A stretch of 64,000 bases of DNA from Diplonema japonicum (taxonomy: Eukaryota; Euglenozoa; Diplonemea; Diplonemida; Diplonemidae). The position numbers and the translations under genes were made by a program. Position 1 is the first letter of the stretch; the number at the start of each line of letters is the position of its first letter. Under the pieces are notes generated by a model. The model did not search any database, was not told where the DNA came from, and was given only the letters and a program-made list of their open reading frames with translations. Of this stretch, positions 20,741 to 32,674 are shown piece by piece. The stretch spans positions 682,001-746,000 of the forward strand of contig OZ025658.1 of assembly GCA_964019335.1 (NCBI GenBank). Direction: 5' to 3'.

Positions 20741-21474
20741 ATGTTCCATAGAATTTCGCGAACAGGCATCCGGGCTACTCGGTGCATGACCACCCAAGCC
20801 AACACCACACTAGACGCCTTCATTGTGCACGCTGCCGGGCCGCAGATGCAAGGTGGTATGATGGAAAGCATCACCGGTACTGTGTCTAAGCATGGTGGCG
20901 ACATCCTTTCCAGTAGGGCCACTCTACTGGGCAGGGATTTTTCCATGATGCTTGTTGTGAAAGTGCCCAAGGATTCAACGTCCGACTTGGAAAAGGCACT
21001 TTCAGACCTTGAGAAGGTCAAGACCTGCATCCACCCTGCGACTGCACCTGACGTTCAATACACCCTTCCCCATAAACATAGTGTTAAGGTGCTGAGGCTG
21101 ACTGGTATGTCAAGGGAAAAAAAAAAAAAAAACCCTCACAAAAAAAGGACACGATGCCACCGGTATCGTAGCCTCGATCACAGAGTACTTTGCGAAGAAG
21201 AATGTTAGGGTGCTGAATCTCGCAAGTGAGATGGGTATGTAGAGGGGGGAGAGGAATTTGTAATAAAAAAACAGCTGCTGCCCCGTTCACTGATGACCCG
21301 ATGTTTAAGTTGAGGCTGGTTTTGGACCTGCCTGCTGAGGTTTGTGGAATTAGTGGGAGGGAAAAAAAAAAAAAAAAAAAAAAAAAAAAGATGACGGAGG
21401 ACGAAATAGAAGAAGGCATCGATGCTGTTGCAAAAGTTTTGAATGTCGACCTTTGGCTGGAGTCGATGAGTTAG
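20741..21474 (+). CDS. GcvR-like tandem ACT-domain protein, four exons
   Basis: Spliced product is 199 residues from exons 20741-21104, 21148-21234, 21275-21339 and 21391-21474. The N-terminus is Arg/Thr/Ser-rich without acids (FHRISRTGIRATR), a likely mitochondrial presequence. ACT domain 1 begins at TLDAFIVHAAG and ACT domain 2 at VLRLTGHDATGIVASITEYF, continuing through APFTDDPMFKLRLVLDLP. This is the arrangement of bacterial GcvR (glycine cleavage regulator) and its relatives, where ACT domains bind amino acids. A metabolic sensor role in mitochondria is an inference. The ACT 2 domain is only readable when the 43-nt and 40-nt introns are removed, which is strong evidence for them. The last intron is in frame and less certain. 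Confidence 0.85.
21105..21147 (+). other. Intron 1 of the ACT gene, 43 nt
   Basis: GTATGT...AAAAAAAG, phase 1. A-runs fill the body and precede the AG. Removing it gives LRLTG-HDATGIVAS, a conserved ACT start. Confidence 0.85.
21235..21274 (+). other. Intron 2 of the ACT gene, 40 nt
   Basis: GTATGT...AAAACAG, phase 1, with a G/A-rich body. It joins LASEMG to AAAPFTDDP. It contains an in-frame TAG if retained. Confidence 0.85.
21340..21390 (+). other. Intron 3 of the ACT gene, 51 nt
   Basis: GTTTGT...A-run...AAG, a multiple of 3 and open in frame. It would encode VCGISGRE plus poly-Lys inside an ACT domain, so removal is preferred. The donor is less canonical than the others. Confidence 0.6.
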
Positions 21475-22335
21475 AGATTTCTTTTTTTTTAAAAAAAAGC
21501 GACATTTTACACTTGATCCATGATCTTGTTTCTTTCTTTCTTTTGTTTGTTTTTTTTTCTTCTTTTTTTTTGTGGGTCGTCTCTAACCATTTCGTCCGTT
21601 TTCCTTGCAAGGTTGAAGAGGGGAAGGTTATGAAAGAAAAGAAGGAAAAAGAAAGAAAAAAAAGAAAACAGGGGGGGGGGGGGGGGGAGAAAGTGCGAGC
21701 TAGTGTGTAAAGCATGTAAATTCAATAACCTTCTCTTCTCATTTTTCGTTCTCGTTTTTTTTTTTTTTTTTTTTTTTTTCTTTTCTTTTTTAAAACTTTT
21801 TTTTTGTTTTACATTGTCTCTTTCCAAGGGGAAAAAATAAAAAATTAATCGAAAGAAAAAAAAAAAAACCTTACTGTGCCAAAAAAAAAAAAAAAAAAAA
21901 AAAAGAAGAGTTTTATTGCAATAAAGAAACAATTAAGGAGGGGGTGACATTTTTTTATTATTTTTGACTTTTTTCTATTCCCACAAGGGCTTCTGCTGCG
22001 AGCCCGGAAAGTCTGTATTGTTCATCCTTGTGTGGACAAAAAAAAAAAAGGTGGTAAAAAAAAGAGTAAACTTTGCAGTATTCATGATTTGCACCGTGTG
22101 CACAAGACAAATGCGGACCGACTCTTTTCTTCTTCTTTTTTTTTTTTTTGGACCCTGTGCGGAAGCTCTGTCCCCCCATCTCCTCCCCCCCCAAGAGAGG
22201 AGAATCTTTTTGTTTTAAGCAAACAAGGGTGAGAGTGAGGGGGAGAGAAACGTTTATATATATATATTTTTTTTTATTTTTTAAATATTTTGCCAAAAAA
22301 AAAAAAAAATAGGAGAGTGGAAATATAAAAAAAAA
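21475..22335. other. Gene-free spacer
   Basis: T-, A- and G-runs (G-run at about 21671-21687). No credible coding sequence, and no acceptor stands out except TAG/AG sites after the A-run at about 22295-22316. Confidence 0.5.
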
Positions 22336-22812
22336 ATGAACCAAAGCAAAAGTTCCCGAAACTTGCAGCAGTGTGTGGTAGTGTCACGAATGCTGGAGTT
22401 GGCCTGCGAGAAGGCTGCAAAGAGGTCCCGGGAAAGAGAGCAAACCACAACTGTTTTCGATGCAAAAGGGGTTGTCCCTATTTCGATGGCTGAATACCTG
22501 TCACGGTGGCTGAAGCACACCAAGTGCAGTGGCTCCGTTCTTGCAGCTGCTATGGTTCTCCTTGACAGGGTTTTGGCCAAGGCAGGGCTCACCCTGACCA
22601 CCCGCAACATGCACAGGCTCTTTTTCTCGTCCTTGGTAATTACTCACAAAATGTGTTTTGACACCACCCACTCCAACACCTTCTATAGCAAAATCGGTGG
22701 TGTAGGCATAGAAGAGGTCTCGCGGCTGGAGAGGGAATTCCTTAGGCTGTTGGATTGGCAGTGTTTTGTGGCTCCTGAAGAATATGCTGAGTACGAAGCG
22801 TTCCTTGCGTGA
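22336..22812 (+). CDS. PHO80-type (cyclin P/U-like) cyclin
   Basis: 158 residues, the size of a single cyclin box. Features of PHO80-like cyclins are ISMAEYLSRWLKHTKCSGSVLAAAMVLLDR (helices 1-2), the LTLTTRNMHRLFFSSLVITHKMCFD block (helix 3, with the conserved Lys), NTFYSKIGGVGIEEVSRLEREFLRLLDW and a terminal FVAPEEYAEY. The conserved Asp/Arg/Lys positions of the box are present. In kinetoplastids this family (CYC2-like) pairs with CRK kinases and controls G1 progression; in yeast Pho80 pairs with Pho85. Cytosolic or nuclear, with no extra domains. The ATG follows an A-run. Confidence 0.9.
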   Translation: MNQSKSSRNLQQCVVVSRMLELACEKAAKRSREREQTTTVFDAKGVVPISMAEYLSRWLKHTKCSGSVLAAAMVLLDRVLAKAGLTLTTRNMHRLFFSSLVITHKMCFDTTHSNTFYSKIGGVGIEEVSRLEREFLRLLDWQCFVAPEEYAEYEAFLA

Positions 22813-22865
22813 AACAAAAAAAAAAAAAAAAAAAGAAAAGAAAAAAAAAGGGGGTGTTTGTATGT

Positions 22866-22910
<45 letters not shown>

Positions 22911-22969
22911 AAAAAAATAAATTGCGTTGTAGTAAACCGTCGGGAGAGTGGGTTACTGCCCCTTTTCCT

Positions 22970-23005
<36 letters not shown>

Positions 23006-24301
23006 TCAAAATATCCCCCCTTCTGGGGGAAGGGGGAGGGAAGAGAAAAAGGAAAAAAAAAGTTCAAAAAAAAAAGTTCAAAAAAAAAAGGAATTAAAAA
23101 AAAAAATGAGAAAAAAAAATAAAAGTAAGAGCAAATGATTTTTTTAGAATTTTTTTTTTTGAAAAGAGGAAAAAAAAAAAGAGATAGAAGTGGAAAAAAA
23201 AACTAAAAGAAATACTTGCTTGAAAGGGCATTCTGACCCTTGGCTTTTTTTTTTTTTTTTTTTTTTATTGATAGTTAATATTTCATCCCAGGGACAGTCT
23301 TTTTTGGCATGTTGTGCTGGGAAGAAGAAGATGGAGAAAAGAAAAAAAAGTTGTTATTTCACAAGAAAATATCCACTTGGCAGTACATTCAGTTGTTTCA
23401 ATGGACTATTCCCTTCTCTCTTCTAAGCCAAACAAAAAAGGAAAAAAGAAGAAGAAAAAAAAAAAGAAAAAACAGAAAAAAAAAAAAAAAATAAACACTG
23501 GTGGGATAGACCTGCGATTCAGCAGTGTCGAAGGCGCAGCCCTTTTTCTTTTTTTCTTTTCCCCTTTACTTCTCTTACAATAATTTTTTATCGAACACAT
23601 TCCCAAAAAAAGAACTCTAGAAATAGGTTTTTTTTTTTTTTTTTCTTTTTTTTTTTTTTAATTGTTGTTCTTGTTGCATGGGTCTGTGAGGACCTTCTGC
23701 AATGATTTTTTTTTTTTTTTTGAGTGCTCTTGGGATGCGACCAGTTACAAACCACCTTGTGTATCAAATAAAAAAAAAATCCATTTTTATATCACCCTTG
23801 CCTATATTTTTTTAAAGGACAATTAGGCAACAGAGGAAGGCAAGGGGTGGACACCTAGTGCGTATTTAGTAATAAACCACGTAAGGCCTAGTACCCTAAC
23901 CTACCATCCTCACCGTTTCCATTTTCAGTTTTTATGCCAGCGATTATTTTTTGGGGGGGGGGAAATACAAGGAACAATAAGGGGATTCTTAGATCTACTT
24001 TTTTTTTCTAGTTGTTCGTACGCCAGGCGGTTTATGAAGCAATTATAGTCATTCCCCTCTTTTTTTTTTTTTTTTTTTTTTTTTTATTTTTTTTCATAAA
24101 AAAATAGATAGAAAACATGGTACATATATTTTTTTCTTGAAAGAGGGGAAAAAAAAAAAAAAAAAAAAAAAAAACCGCGGGAAAGAAGGGGGGAAAAAAA
24201 ATAATCTTATTCGTCGTTTTTATTCTGCTTTGCACAATACTTTAAGCACGTTGCAGTGCACAGAGTTGTTTGGATTCCGTTGTTTTTATTCCCCCCATCT
24301 T

Positions 24302-24354
<53 letters not shown>

Positions 24355-24915
24355 TTGTTCCAGCATACTGGTTCAGGTGTAAAATAATGGCCCACCACCC
24401 CCCAGTACATATAGATTAAAACAGCATAAACACGCATTCTCCTCCCCCCTTTTTTTTTTCCCATTCAGTTTATAGCAACACAAACACTTTGTGGTGCTTG
24501 AGACGGAGGGGGGAAAAAAAAAATTAAAATTAAATTTTCATTCTTTTTTTTTTTTTTTTTTTTTTTATGCACACTCTTGCACATAACACCTCCAGCCCTT
24601 TGAGGTTTTGTTTTGTTTCTTTGGTTCATTCTGCAAGCCATTCCTGGTTTGCACGTTGGGGGGGGGGAGTAAAATTTTGAAGAAGCCTTTTGAGAAAAAA
24701 AAATAAAAAAATACAATAAAATAAATAAATTGAAAATACTTCCTTCACGCTACCTAGAACTCTGCTGTGAGCCGCGGCGAGTTCAGACTACAGATGGTGA
24801 AGAGAAAAAAGAAGAACTATGGGGGGGGGGGGGGGGTTGAATGAAACCCCCCTTTTTTTTGCATCGAAGCTTAAAATATCTTTTCTTTTTTTTCTTGCTT
24901 TCGAAAGAATGCAAC

Positions 24916-24953
<38 letters not shown>

Positions 24954-26349
24954 GAGAACAACACTTGTACGGGGAAAAAAAAAAAAAAAAAAAAGAAAGA
25001 TGAGTTTTTCTTTTAAATTCTCTTTTTCTTCTTCCCCCTCTTTTTTTTTTTTTTCTAGCTTGACTCTCTTTCTTTTATTTTCCCCCTTTCCCCTTTCGGA
25101 CCTCATGGCAGTGTCTTTTTTTTTTTTTTTTTTTTTTTTCACGTGGTCCACTCTGTACATCTTAGGGCGGATTAAAGGACCCTACTTAAATAATACTTCC
25201 ATGATCTGATCGAAAAAAACCCCCCTCCCTCCCTTAAAAATCGGCAAACAAAGGCAAAATGAATTTGCTGTAAGAGAAAAAAAAAAAATAAAAAAACGAG
25301 AAAGTTTCCAGTCAAAGCACGTGCTTCGGGAAATAATTTTTCGTCTGTTTTTAAGAAAAGAAAAAAAAAAAGAATATTGTGAGTATTCTTTTTTTTTTTT
25401 TTTCTTCTTCTTTTTTTTTTTTCATTTCAAAATTTTTCTCTTACGCTTTTTGGCAAAAAAAAAATAAAAAAGAAAAGAAAAAAGAAAAGAATAATATTTT
25501 TTTTAAATACAAACAATCAAAAAAAGAAAAGAAAAAAAGAAATGAAAAGGAAAGAAAAAAGAAATCTGACGATGACAATAATAACACATGAGATATTTTA
25601 AATTTTAAATCTTTTTTTTTTCTTCTTTTCTTCCTCCTCTTTCTTGGATGATCTTCCCAAGGATTCTTTCTTGTTGTAAAAACGAAAAAATAGAGGAGAA
25701 ATGACGAAAAAGTATTTCATTAATGCAAACAAACAAGTTTGGTGGTCAATATTGTATAGTAACACCCGTGATTTGTAGGAAGACATTCCGACTGCACTTA
25801 GAAAAACTTTCGTCAAGCAAAAAGTAACTGGAAAAGAAAAAAAAGCGCATAAAAAAAACTGGACTTAATATATTTACAATGAATAGTTAATAGTGCTAAA
25901 AATGAGTAGTGGTGGCATTGTTGGGCTCATCCTTCTACAGGTTAACCCCTGCTGTGCACAACCCGACTCTTTTATTTATTTTGACTCTCGAAAACTATCG
26001 ACGAAGAATTTTCGGATTTAGAACTTTTTTCCGTTTCATATTAAGTCCAAATGAAAAGAAAGAAAAAAAAAGAGGGGGGAAAAAAAAAGGGATGGAAAAA
26101 CCAGGGGGGGGGGGGGGGGGGGGAAACAAAGGCAAAAAACCCCTGAAAAATTCCCTTTTGATCGAACTTTTTTTTTTTTTTTTTTTTTTTGCTGGAACAA
26201 GTAAACAAATTTTTGAAAAGAATTGTTATTGCAAAAAAGAGTAGAGGCAGCTTTGTCCGATTATCCCTACTGTGGGTGAAAACGGCTTGCACAAACAATC
26301 AGCCGACTCTTTTTTTTTTTTTTTTTTCTATTATTTTTTTTATTATTAT

Positions 26350-26973
26350 TTCACTCTTCAGAAATTACTTCACGCACTGGGGGGGCCCATTACTTCAAGC
26401 TAAATCTCATTAGTTCACGGTGAAATAATGGCCTGTTTTCCGTGAAGTAATAGGGGGTTTCCGTTAAATAATATGCCTCGGTAGGCCAATTTCTGCCTCG
26501 GTTCGGTTCCCAGTGGGGCTACTTTTTCCTCTCAGTTTGCTAATTTCCCCCCAGGTTCCAACTTTTGCCTCGGCTCAGTTCCAAGTTGGACTACTTTTTC
26601 CTCTCAATTTGCCCACTTTTGGCTAGGCCTTGTTCCCAGTTTCTGGGGGTAACTCTTCTGTGGGTAAGGGTAACTTAGTCAGCTTACCCAAGCACCCCAA
26701 AAGACTTCAAAATACCGAAGCAGCAGAAAAAAAGGAGCCAGCGGCCGCGCCAGGTATGGGAAGGCCTGATTAGAGATGGTGACAGTGGCAATGCCAGCGA
26801 CAGCGGCAGCTCTTAGTCAACAAAAGGAGGAAAAACAACTTGTATTGTAACCTTTGTAACCCCTCTCTTGTTGTACCCCTTGTCACCCTGTTGTGCCCCT
26901 CGTGGTGAAGTAATTTCAGAGTGTCGTGAAATAAAACCACTTACCTACCGCCAAGTAATGCTATACCGACCTC
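26350..26973 (+). repeat. 624-bp repeat, copy A (ATTACTTCACG-motif element)
   Basis: Nearly identical to 34974-35596; I count about five differences, one an extra G. It has inverted ends (GAAATTACTTCAC on the left, GTGAAGTAATTTC at 26907-26919 on the right) and several direct and inverted copies of ATTACTTCACG near the ends. The interior is unique and non-coding, with related TTTTTCCTCTCA.TTTGC units at 26525 and 26588. Similarity to the inverted fragment at 30.4 kb continues past 26973 to about 26998, so the element may extend further right. Confidence 0.75.
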
Positions 26974-27074
26974 GAGGTAACGGTAAAGTCATTACTTGTT
27001 GGCAGTAAATAGCTATTACTTCATTCACACCATTCCCAATTTTTTTTTTTGCTAACCACTTTGTTTCCTATAGT

Positions 27075-27120
<46 letters not shown>

Positions 27121-28178
27121 CCACTACAGAAAACTCCAAAAAAAAAAGGAAAAAAAAAAAGAAGAAGAAGAAAAAGTTTTGGACCTATTCCTATTGAGTA
27201 TCCCTCTGCAAGGAAGAGAGAAATATTTTGAACGGTTTTTTTTCTTTTTCTTTTCTTGATTGAATGAAGTAAAATTGAGTAAAGTAAAAAAAAAAAATGA
27301 TAATAATAAGCAACCCTTTTTATTCACACCAAATGATTTTTTTTTGTGATAAAAGAAATCACTTTTTCTCGTTATGAATTGAAAAAGAAAAAAAAGAAAA
27401 AAATAGCTACTTTCCCCCCCCCCCCCTTTTTATTTCTTCTTAATTTTTATGTTTTTGTTTAGGGTTCGAAATAATCGCTTTTTTTTTCTTTTTTTTCCTC
27501 TTTATTTCTACTCCCCCCCCCTTTTTTATCTCTTCATTTTGATATTTTTTTTTCTTAGAGGTGACAGTGGAAATAAGAGGAGGAAGCCCTTTTTTTAATT
27601 CTATTTTCACAGCCTTTTATCCAAAAGAAAGATGTCCCCCCCCCCCCCCCCATCCCTCTTCTTTTTCGTGTTACATGTAGAAACACTTGTAATTTAATCA
27701 GAAAGCAGTCTCAAGAGGAGGTCTAGAATTTTGAAAGTGGACCTAATTCGTCGCTCGAAGGGGGGAGGAGGGGCTTCTAAAAAAACGAACCCCCCCCTTT
27801 TGTTTTTTGTTTTGGTTCTGTTCATCCATCAATAGTTGCGATAAATAAACAACATAGAGGGGAAGCCTCCCCCCTTCCCCTCCCCTTTTTTTTGAAGAAC
27901 AAAACGAGAAAAATTAAAAAGAAGGAACATTTTTTTTTCATTTGAATAGGGGTCAGCGGGTTTATTTTTTTTTTTCATTCACAAAAAATTGGAGGGAAAA
28001 AAAAAAAGGAAAAAAAAACCCGGCACAAACTTGACCCCCTATTTAGAAATTTGCCCATTTATTTATTCCTATCCTGATGTTAAAAAAAACAAAAAAACAA
28101 AAAAAAAAAAACACAAGCAGCTTTTTTTTCTTTTTTTTTTTCAGGCGTCCTGCCACATACCGCAGGTACCTTAAAATG

Positions 28179-28225
<47 letters not shown>

Positions 28226-28578
28226 CTTCCAGGAAAAAAAAAATTGACGGCATCATTAAAGTATGCACAAGCAAAAAGTTGTTGGTGAATTTTTTTTTTT
28301 TTTTTTTTTTAATTCCTTGTGCCATCAGGTTAAGGGACCACCGTATCTCTGGGTTAAAAGAATAAGAAAAATGCGATCTTTTTTTTTTTTTGTTCTTCAT
28401 ATCGAGTCGTTGCTTTTTTTTTTTTTTTTTTTTCTCCTCACTCTCTTTTTTCCAGATTAATTACAGTTTAATTACAGTTTCACACCTATCCAACCGATTA
28501 GTACAAAAATGGTAGGATGTTTAAAAACCACCCGCCCCGCCCCTCCTTAACTACTGCGATGATTTAACAGCTTTTTAA

Positions 28579-28843
28579 CCCTTATCCGCCCAACGACTCA
28601 TATATGAGTCGTTAATGGGGGTGTTGTTCCCTGTGTCCATCCAAACCTGAGTCTTGGACCGGTTTCCATGGAAAAAAAAATGGAATGGAAAGATTTGGAA
28701 AATCTGCGTTAAATGCGCTATTTATCCATCTGAAACTTCATAGCTTCAACCCAGAACGGGGTACCGAGACACAAGGGACCAAAATCGGGAAAATCCAAAA
28801 ATCAATTCAACCCCCCCCCCCCCCCCCCCTGGGCTGATAAGGG
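28579..28843. mobile_element. piggyBac-type MITE, 265 bp
   Basis: Flanked by TTAA on both sides (28575-28578 and 28844-28847). Terminal inverted repeats are CCCTTATCCGCCCA (28579-28592) and the complement of CCCTTATCAGCCCA (28830-28843), 13 of 14 matching. A perfect 22-bp palindrome (28592-28613, centre CATATATG) follows the left end. No coding capacity; a 19-nt C-run lies near the right end. TTAA target and CCC...GGG ends are diagnostic of piggyBac elements. Confidence 0.82.
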
Positions 28844-30404
28844 TTAAAATACCCACACAATTCTTTTTTTTTTATTTTTATTTTTTTTTTTTATTTCTAG
28901 AACACGTATTGTTATTGCTATGGTGACTTCTCTTTTTTTTTTTTTTTTTCTGGTTTTGTATAAACACAGACAACGGGAGAGGGGGGGAGGGGAGGTGAAA
29001 GGGCCTTCCATTGTGGCCGAGAGAAGGCATGGCCGTTTTATTTCCCCCCCCCCCCCCCAGCCTCTTGGATGCATGCCCTTGTTGTAGTAGTTTGTAGCAA
29101 CCTCTTCTTCTTTTTCCCCTCTCCTTCATCTTCAATATCTTCACGGACCTTTTATATTCCGCAAAAAAAGAAAAAAAAAAAAAAAAAAAAACAATCCACT
29201 ATCTTTTTTTCTCTCGGTTTCTTTTGCTGATTTTTTTCATCAGAGAAGTTGTCCATTTCTCTCTCCATCTTTCCCCCCTTCCCTTTTTTTGAAAGTTAAA
29301 AACTAATTTTTTTTTCCCTTTTATTTTCTCCCCTGCCAAAACACCCCCCCCTCCCCCCTTCCTTACTTCTCCTCCCAGTGTTGTAGGCATTGATCAGTGT
29401 CGACAAAAAAAAGAAAGAAAGAGAGAAAAAAAAAGTAAGCAAAAAAAAAATACAAAAAAAAAATAAGAAGCAAATCTTATGGGTTGGTATTTTTTTTTTT
29501 TTTTCCATTTTTTTTAAAGGGAAGGTCCCTACTACCCATTGAGAGCGCATCAAAATCAATTTTTTTTTTAAAGAAAAAGAAAGAAAAAAAAATAAAAGAA
29601 CCTTCTTAGCAGACACATTTGGTACCAAATGAGGGGAGGATGTGCGATGGCACATTTTCTTCTTTTTATTTTATTTTATTTTATTTTATTTCTTAGGAAC
29701 CTCAGGGTCCAAAAGGCATCTGCTAATGCAGGCAGATTTCAAGGTGAAGAAGAAAAAGGCCTGCAGCTGAACTTTTTTTTTTTCTTTCCGTGGTACTTAT
29801 GTGATATTGAATCAAGGCCCCAAGTAACCGGGAGCCATTACCAACAACAAAAACAACAACAAAAAAAAAAGGAAAATCTGGAAATTTAACAGCAGATATT
29901 GTTTTTTTTTTCCCCCCTCCCTTCTCGTCACCCGTGAATTTCTTTATGAACAGTAACCCCCCCCCCCCCCCCCCCCCCAGTGTTTTGCAGTCGGGGAGAA
30001 TTTCTTTACAAAAAGAAGGAGGGAAAAAAAAAAGGTTCTTTCAAAAAAAAAGAAAGAAAAAAAAAAACAACAAATGCGTGTGTTTTCCCTCGCTTGAAAG
30101 AATGAATGAAGATTAGAAAGAAAAAGGAAAGAAAAAAAAAAGAAGAAAAAAACCGTAAACCCAGATAAGAAGAAATATATTCTACCCCTCCATTTCCCAC
30201 CCACCCCTTTTATTTTTATTTTCCAACTTGCTTTTTATTTTTTATTTTCTACTCCGTTACGCTAGGACAATTCGGCTATGCTGCTGGCCCCCAGTTTAAA
30301 AAAAAATATATATAGTTTCTTTTTCCTTTTTTTTTCCCCCCCTTCCTTTCAGAAAAAAAAATAAAATGAAATTAAAAAAAATATACTAGCTATTTTACTT
30401 TCCA

Positions 30405-30505
30405 ACAAGAACTTTGCTGTTACCTCGAGGAAACAGGAATGAAGCATTACTTGGCGGTAGGTAAGTGGTTTTTTTCACAATATTCTGAAATTAATTTCTA
30501 CGAAG
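30405..30505 (-). repeat. Inverted, decayed fragment of the 624-bp repeat (right end)
   Basis: The reverse complement matches 26905-26998. Shared blocks include GTTACCTCGAGG, GCATTACTTGGCGGTAGGTA with AGTGGTTTT after it, and TCTGAAATTA. It shows that the family extends beyond the A/B shared end and is older than the A/B pair. Confidence 0.65.
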
Positions 30506-30943
30506 ATTTCGGGCCGTCACCCTGGGCTCTTGATCTCGTATCTGATATTCTCATACACCTTGCGTCCAGTACAGGGAGAACAGTTGGCCCACCAGGGACA
30601 ATAATTTCAGAAGAGTGAAGAGAAAAAAAAAAAAGAAAAAATGAAAGAAAAAAAAAATGAACGTGCTGAGATATAAATGAACGCAGAAATGGAAAGAAGG
30701 AGGGGGGGAAAAAAAGAAAAATTACTCCGGGGGAAAAAAAAAGGGTGTAAAAGGGGGGGGGGAAAGACACACAACGGGCATAGCTTGATATTTTTTTTTT
30801 TTTTCCTCTCGGTGTATTATTTTCTTTTTTTTTTCTTTCGCTTTTTTTTTCTTTCTTTTTCGCGTTCTTCCTTTCCTATAGTATCTATTACCCGCCAAAA
30901 ATTCTAAAAGTAGCCCTTCTTTTTTTTTTTTTTTTTTTTTTTT

Positions 30944-30998
30944 TAAACAAGAGGGGGGACGTCGGCAGCTTCTTCAAGGTTTTCTACAAACAGCGGCT
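30944..30998 (+). repeat. Dispersed ~95-bp repeat, partial copy 4
   Basis: After a T-run, AAACAAGAGGGGGGACGTCG then GCAGCTTCTTCAAGGTTTT. It matches the 5' half of the copy at 31616. The 3' half is not recognisable. Confidence 0.35.
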
Positions 30999-31615
30999 AA
31001 ACCCTCTTTTTTACTTCTTTCCCGCTTACTCATATCTCTCCTAAAACCTCTTTTTTTTTTGAAAAAGTTGACTTTTTTTTGTTTTTTTTTTTTTTTTTTT
31101 TCTTTTTTACCCAGTCCGTGCCATAGCATAGTATTTAATTTTGTTTGGCCCTGGAACTTGACCGGAGTTTAAAAAAAAAAAAAAAAAAAAAGCATGATGT
31201 GCATGCTGGAAGCATGGATGAATTTGCTCATTTTTTGGGCCCCCCCTCATGGGACAGATTTAGTCTTGATCAGGGATAGCAGAATCTATGATATACTTAT
31301 ACAAATTGCCTAGCTGAGATTCGAGATCCCGACACAAAATCCTTATGAAAAAAAAAAAAAAAATAGAGGTATCCTAATGAAATTCTTCTTATTTTTTTTA
31401 TCGATAAAAAAAAAATTGTGCTTTTTTTCTTTCTTTTTTTTTTCATTTTTAAATTTCCCGGTCAAAAAAAAAAAAAAAAAAAAAACTATTGAAGCAGCGC
31501 ACTTAATCAAAGCGCAATTCACCGCTCAAAGCGTGCTCTCGATCCCCCCCCCCTTTTTTTAGTCTTCTTTCCTTTTGTTGTTTTACGTTTTCTCTATCGG
31601 TTTTTTTTTTTTTTT

Positions 31616-31706
31616 ACAACACAAGGGGAACGTCGGCAACATGCTTACTCAGGGTTTTTTAAGCTTTTTCTGATCCAGCACAGGTCAAACATCAGCCAGT
31701 TCCTCT
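31616..31706 (+). repeat. Dispersed ~95-bp repeat, copy 3
   Basis: After a T-run, ACAACACAAGGGGAACGTCG, then CCAGCACAGG, ending CATCAGCCAGTTCCTC. Same orientation as the copies at 9.7 and 10.3 kb. Confidence 0.5.
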
Positions 31707-31837
31707 TTTTACATGTCCATTTCTTACATAGCGCTACTTGCATGGCACACATACCGTTGCTAAACTGATATATTTTTTTTTAAACCCCGTTAAAAGTCAA
31801 AACGTCAAAAAAGGTAGTCCGTCTGAGCTCAACACCA

Positions 31838-31873
<36 letters not shown>

Positions 31874-32674
31874 GCTCATGAGTATAAAAAAAAAAAAAAA
31901 AAAAAAAGTGTACGCTTATGTACTAACTTTTTCTAAAAGCTTTTTGGGTTTTCAAGTTTTCTTTTGCTTTCCCCCCCCCCCCCATCCTCTCCCTTTTTCC
32001 CCTTACCCATGAATCTACAACGTATTATACAAATAAGTTGTGCTCAGTTGCTTGCTCCCTCTCACGGGGTGCTTAAGCCTTTTTTTTCTTTCTTTTTTTT
32101 TTTCCGTGTGTGTTTTGTGTTCGCTCGTTTTGCCTTTCTTATCACACCCCTCGTCCCTCCCCCTTTTTTTTTTTCAAAATCTTGCTCAAAAAGGACTTTT
32201 TTCTTCTTTTTTTTATTCTACAAACCCAACATAATTCCAGTAGTTAATCAAAAGAAAAGGAGGGGGGGGAAAGGAAGGAGAAAACAAAATAAAATGGGGA
32301 AACAGCCCCCCCCCCCCCCCCCACCACATCAATGTGTTTACTGATTTAAAAAAAAGGAAATCTCTGTCTTTTTTAGTTTTAACCTTTTTGCGGCAAGATT
32401 TGAATTCCCCCCCCCCCCCCCCCCACGGCATAAAGCACATAACAAATAAGAGTTTGTGCACCCACTACCACTACCACGTGCCCACAGCTTTCCATAGAGG
32501 AAGTAAACCATCAACAAAAGTTTATGGATCCTTTTTTTTTTCTTTTTGATAACCACCACCACCCCCTCTCTTTTTTATTTTTTATTTTCGTATTTTTTTT
32601 TAAAAAAGAATTATTGTCCCCCTCAAAAAAAAAAAGGAACGGTGGGAGAGAGAGGAGGGAAAGAAGAAAAAAAA

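Larger units (their letters stand above)
22813..32674. other. 9.9-kb gene-poor, repeat-bearing block
   Basis: The longest stretch without a credible gene. It alternates homopolymers of tens of bases with short mixed patches. All open frames are poly-Lys/Phe artefacts. Structured contents are the 624-bp repeat (copy A, 26350-26973), a piggyBac MITE (28579-28843), an inverted fragment of the 624-bp repeat (about 30405-30505) and two copies of the ~95-bp repeat (30944-30998, 31616-31706). I saw no tRNA or snRNA. Confidence 0.6.

Noticed and set aside
31490-31560. Possible tRNA
   Set aside because: The sequence before a C/T-run has no A- and B-box pair and no cloverleaf. No tRNA was found in the window.
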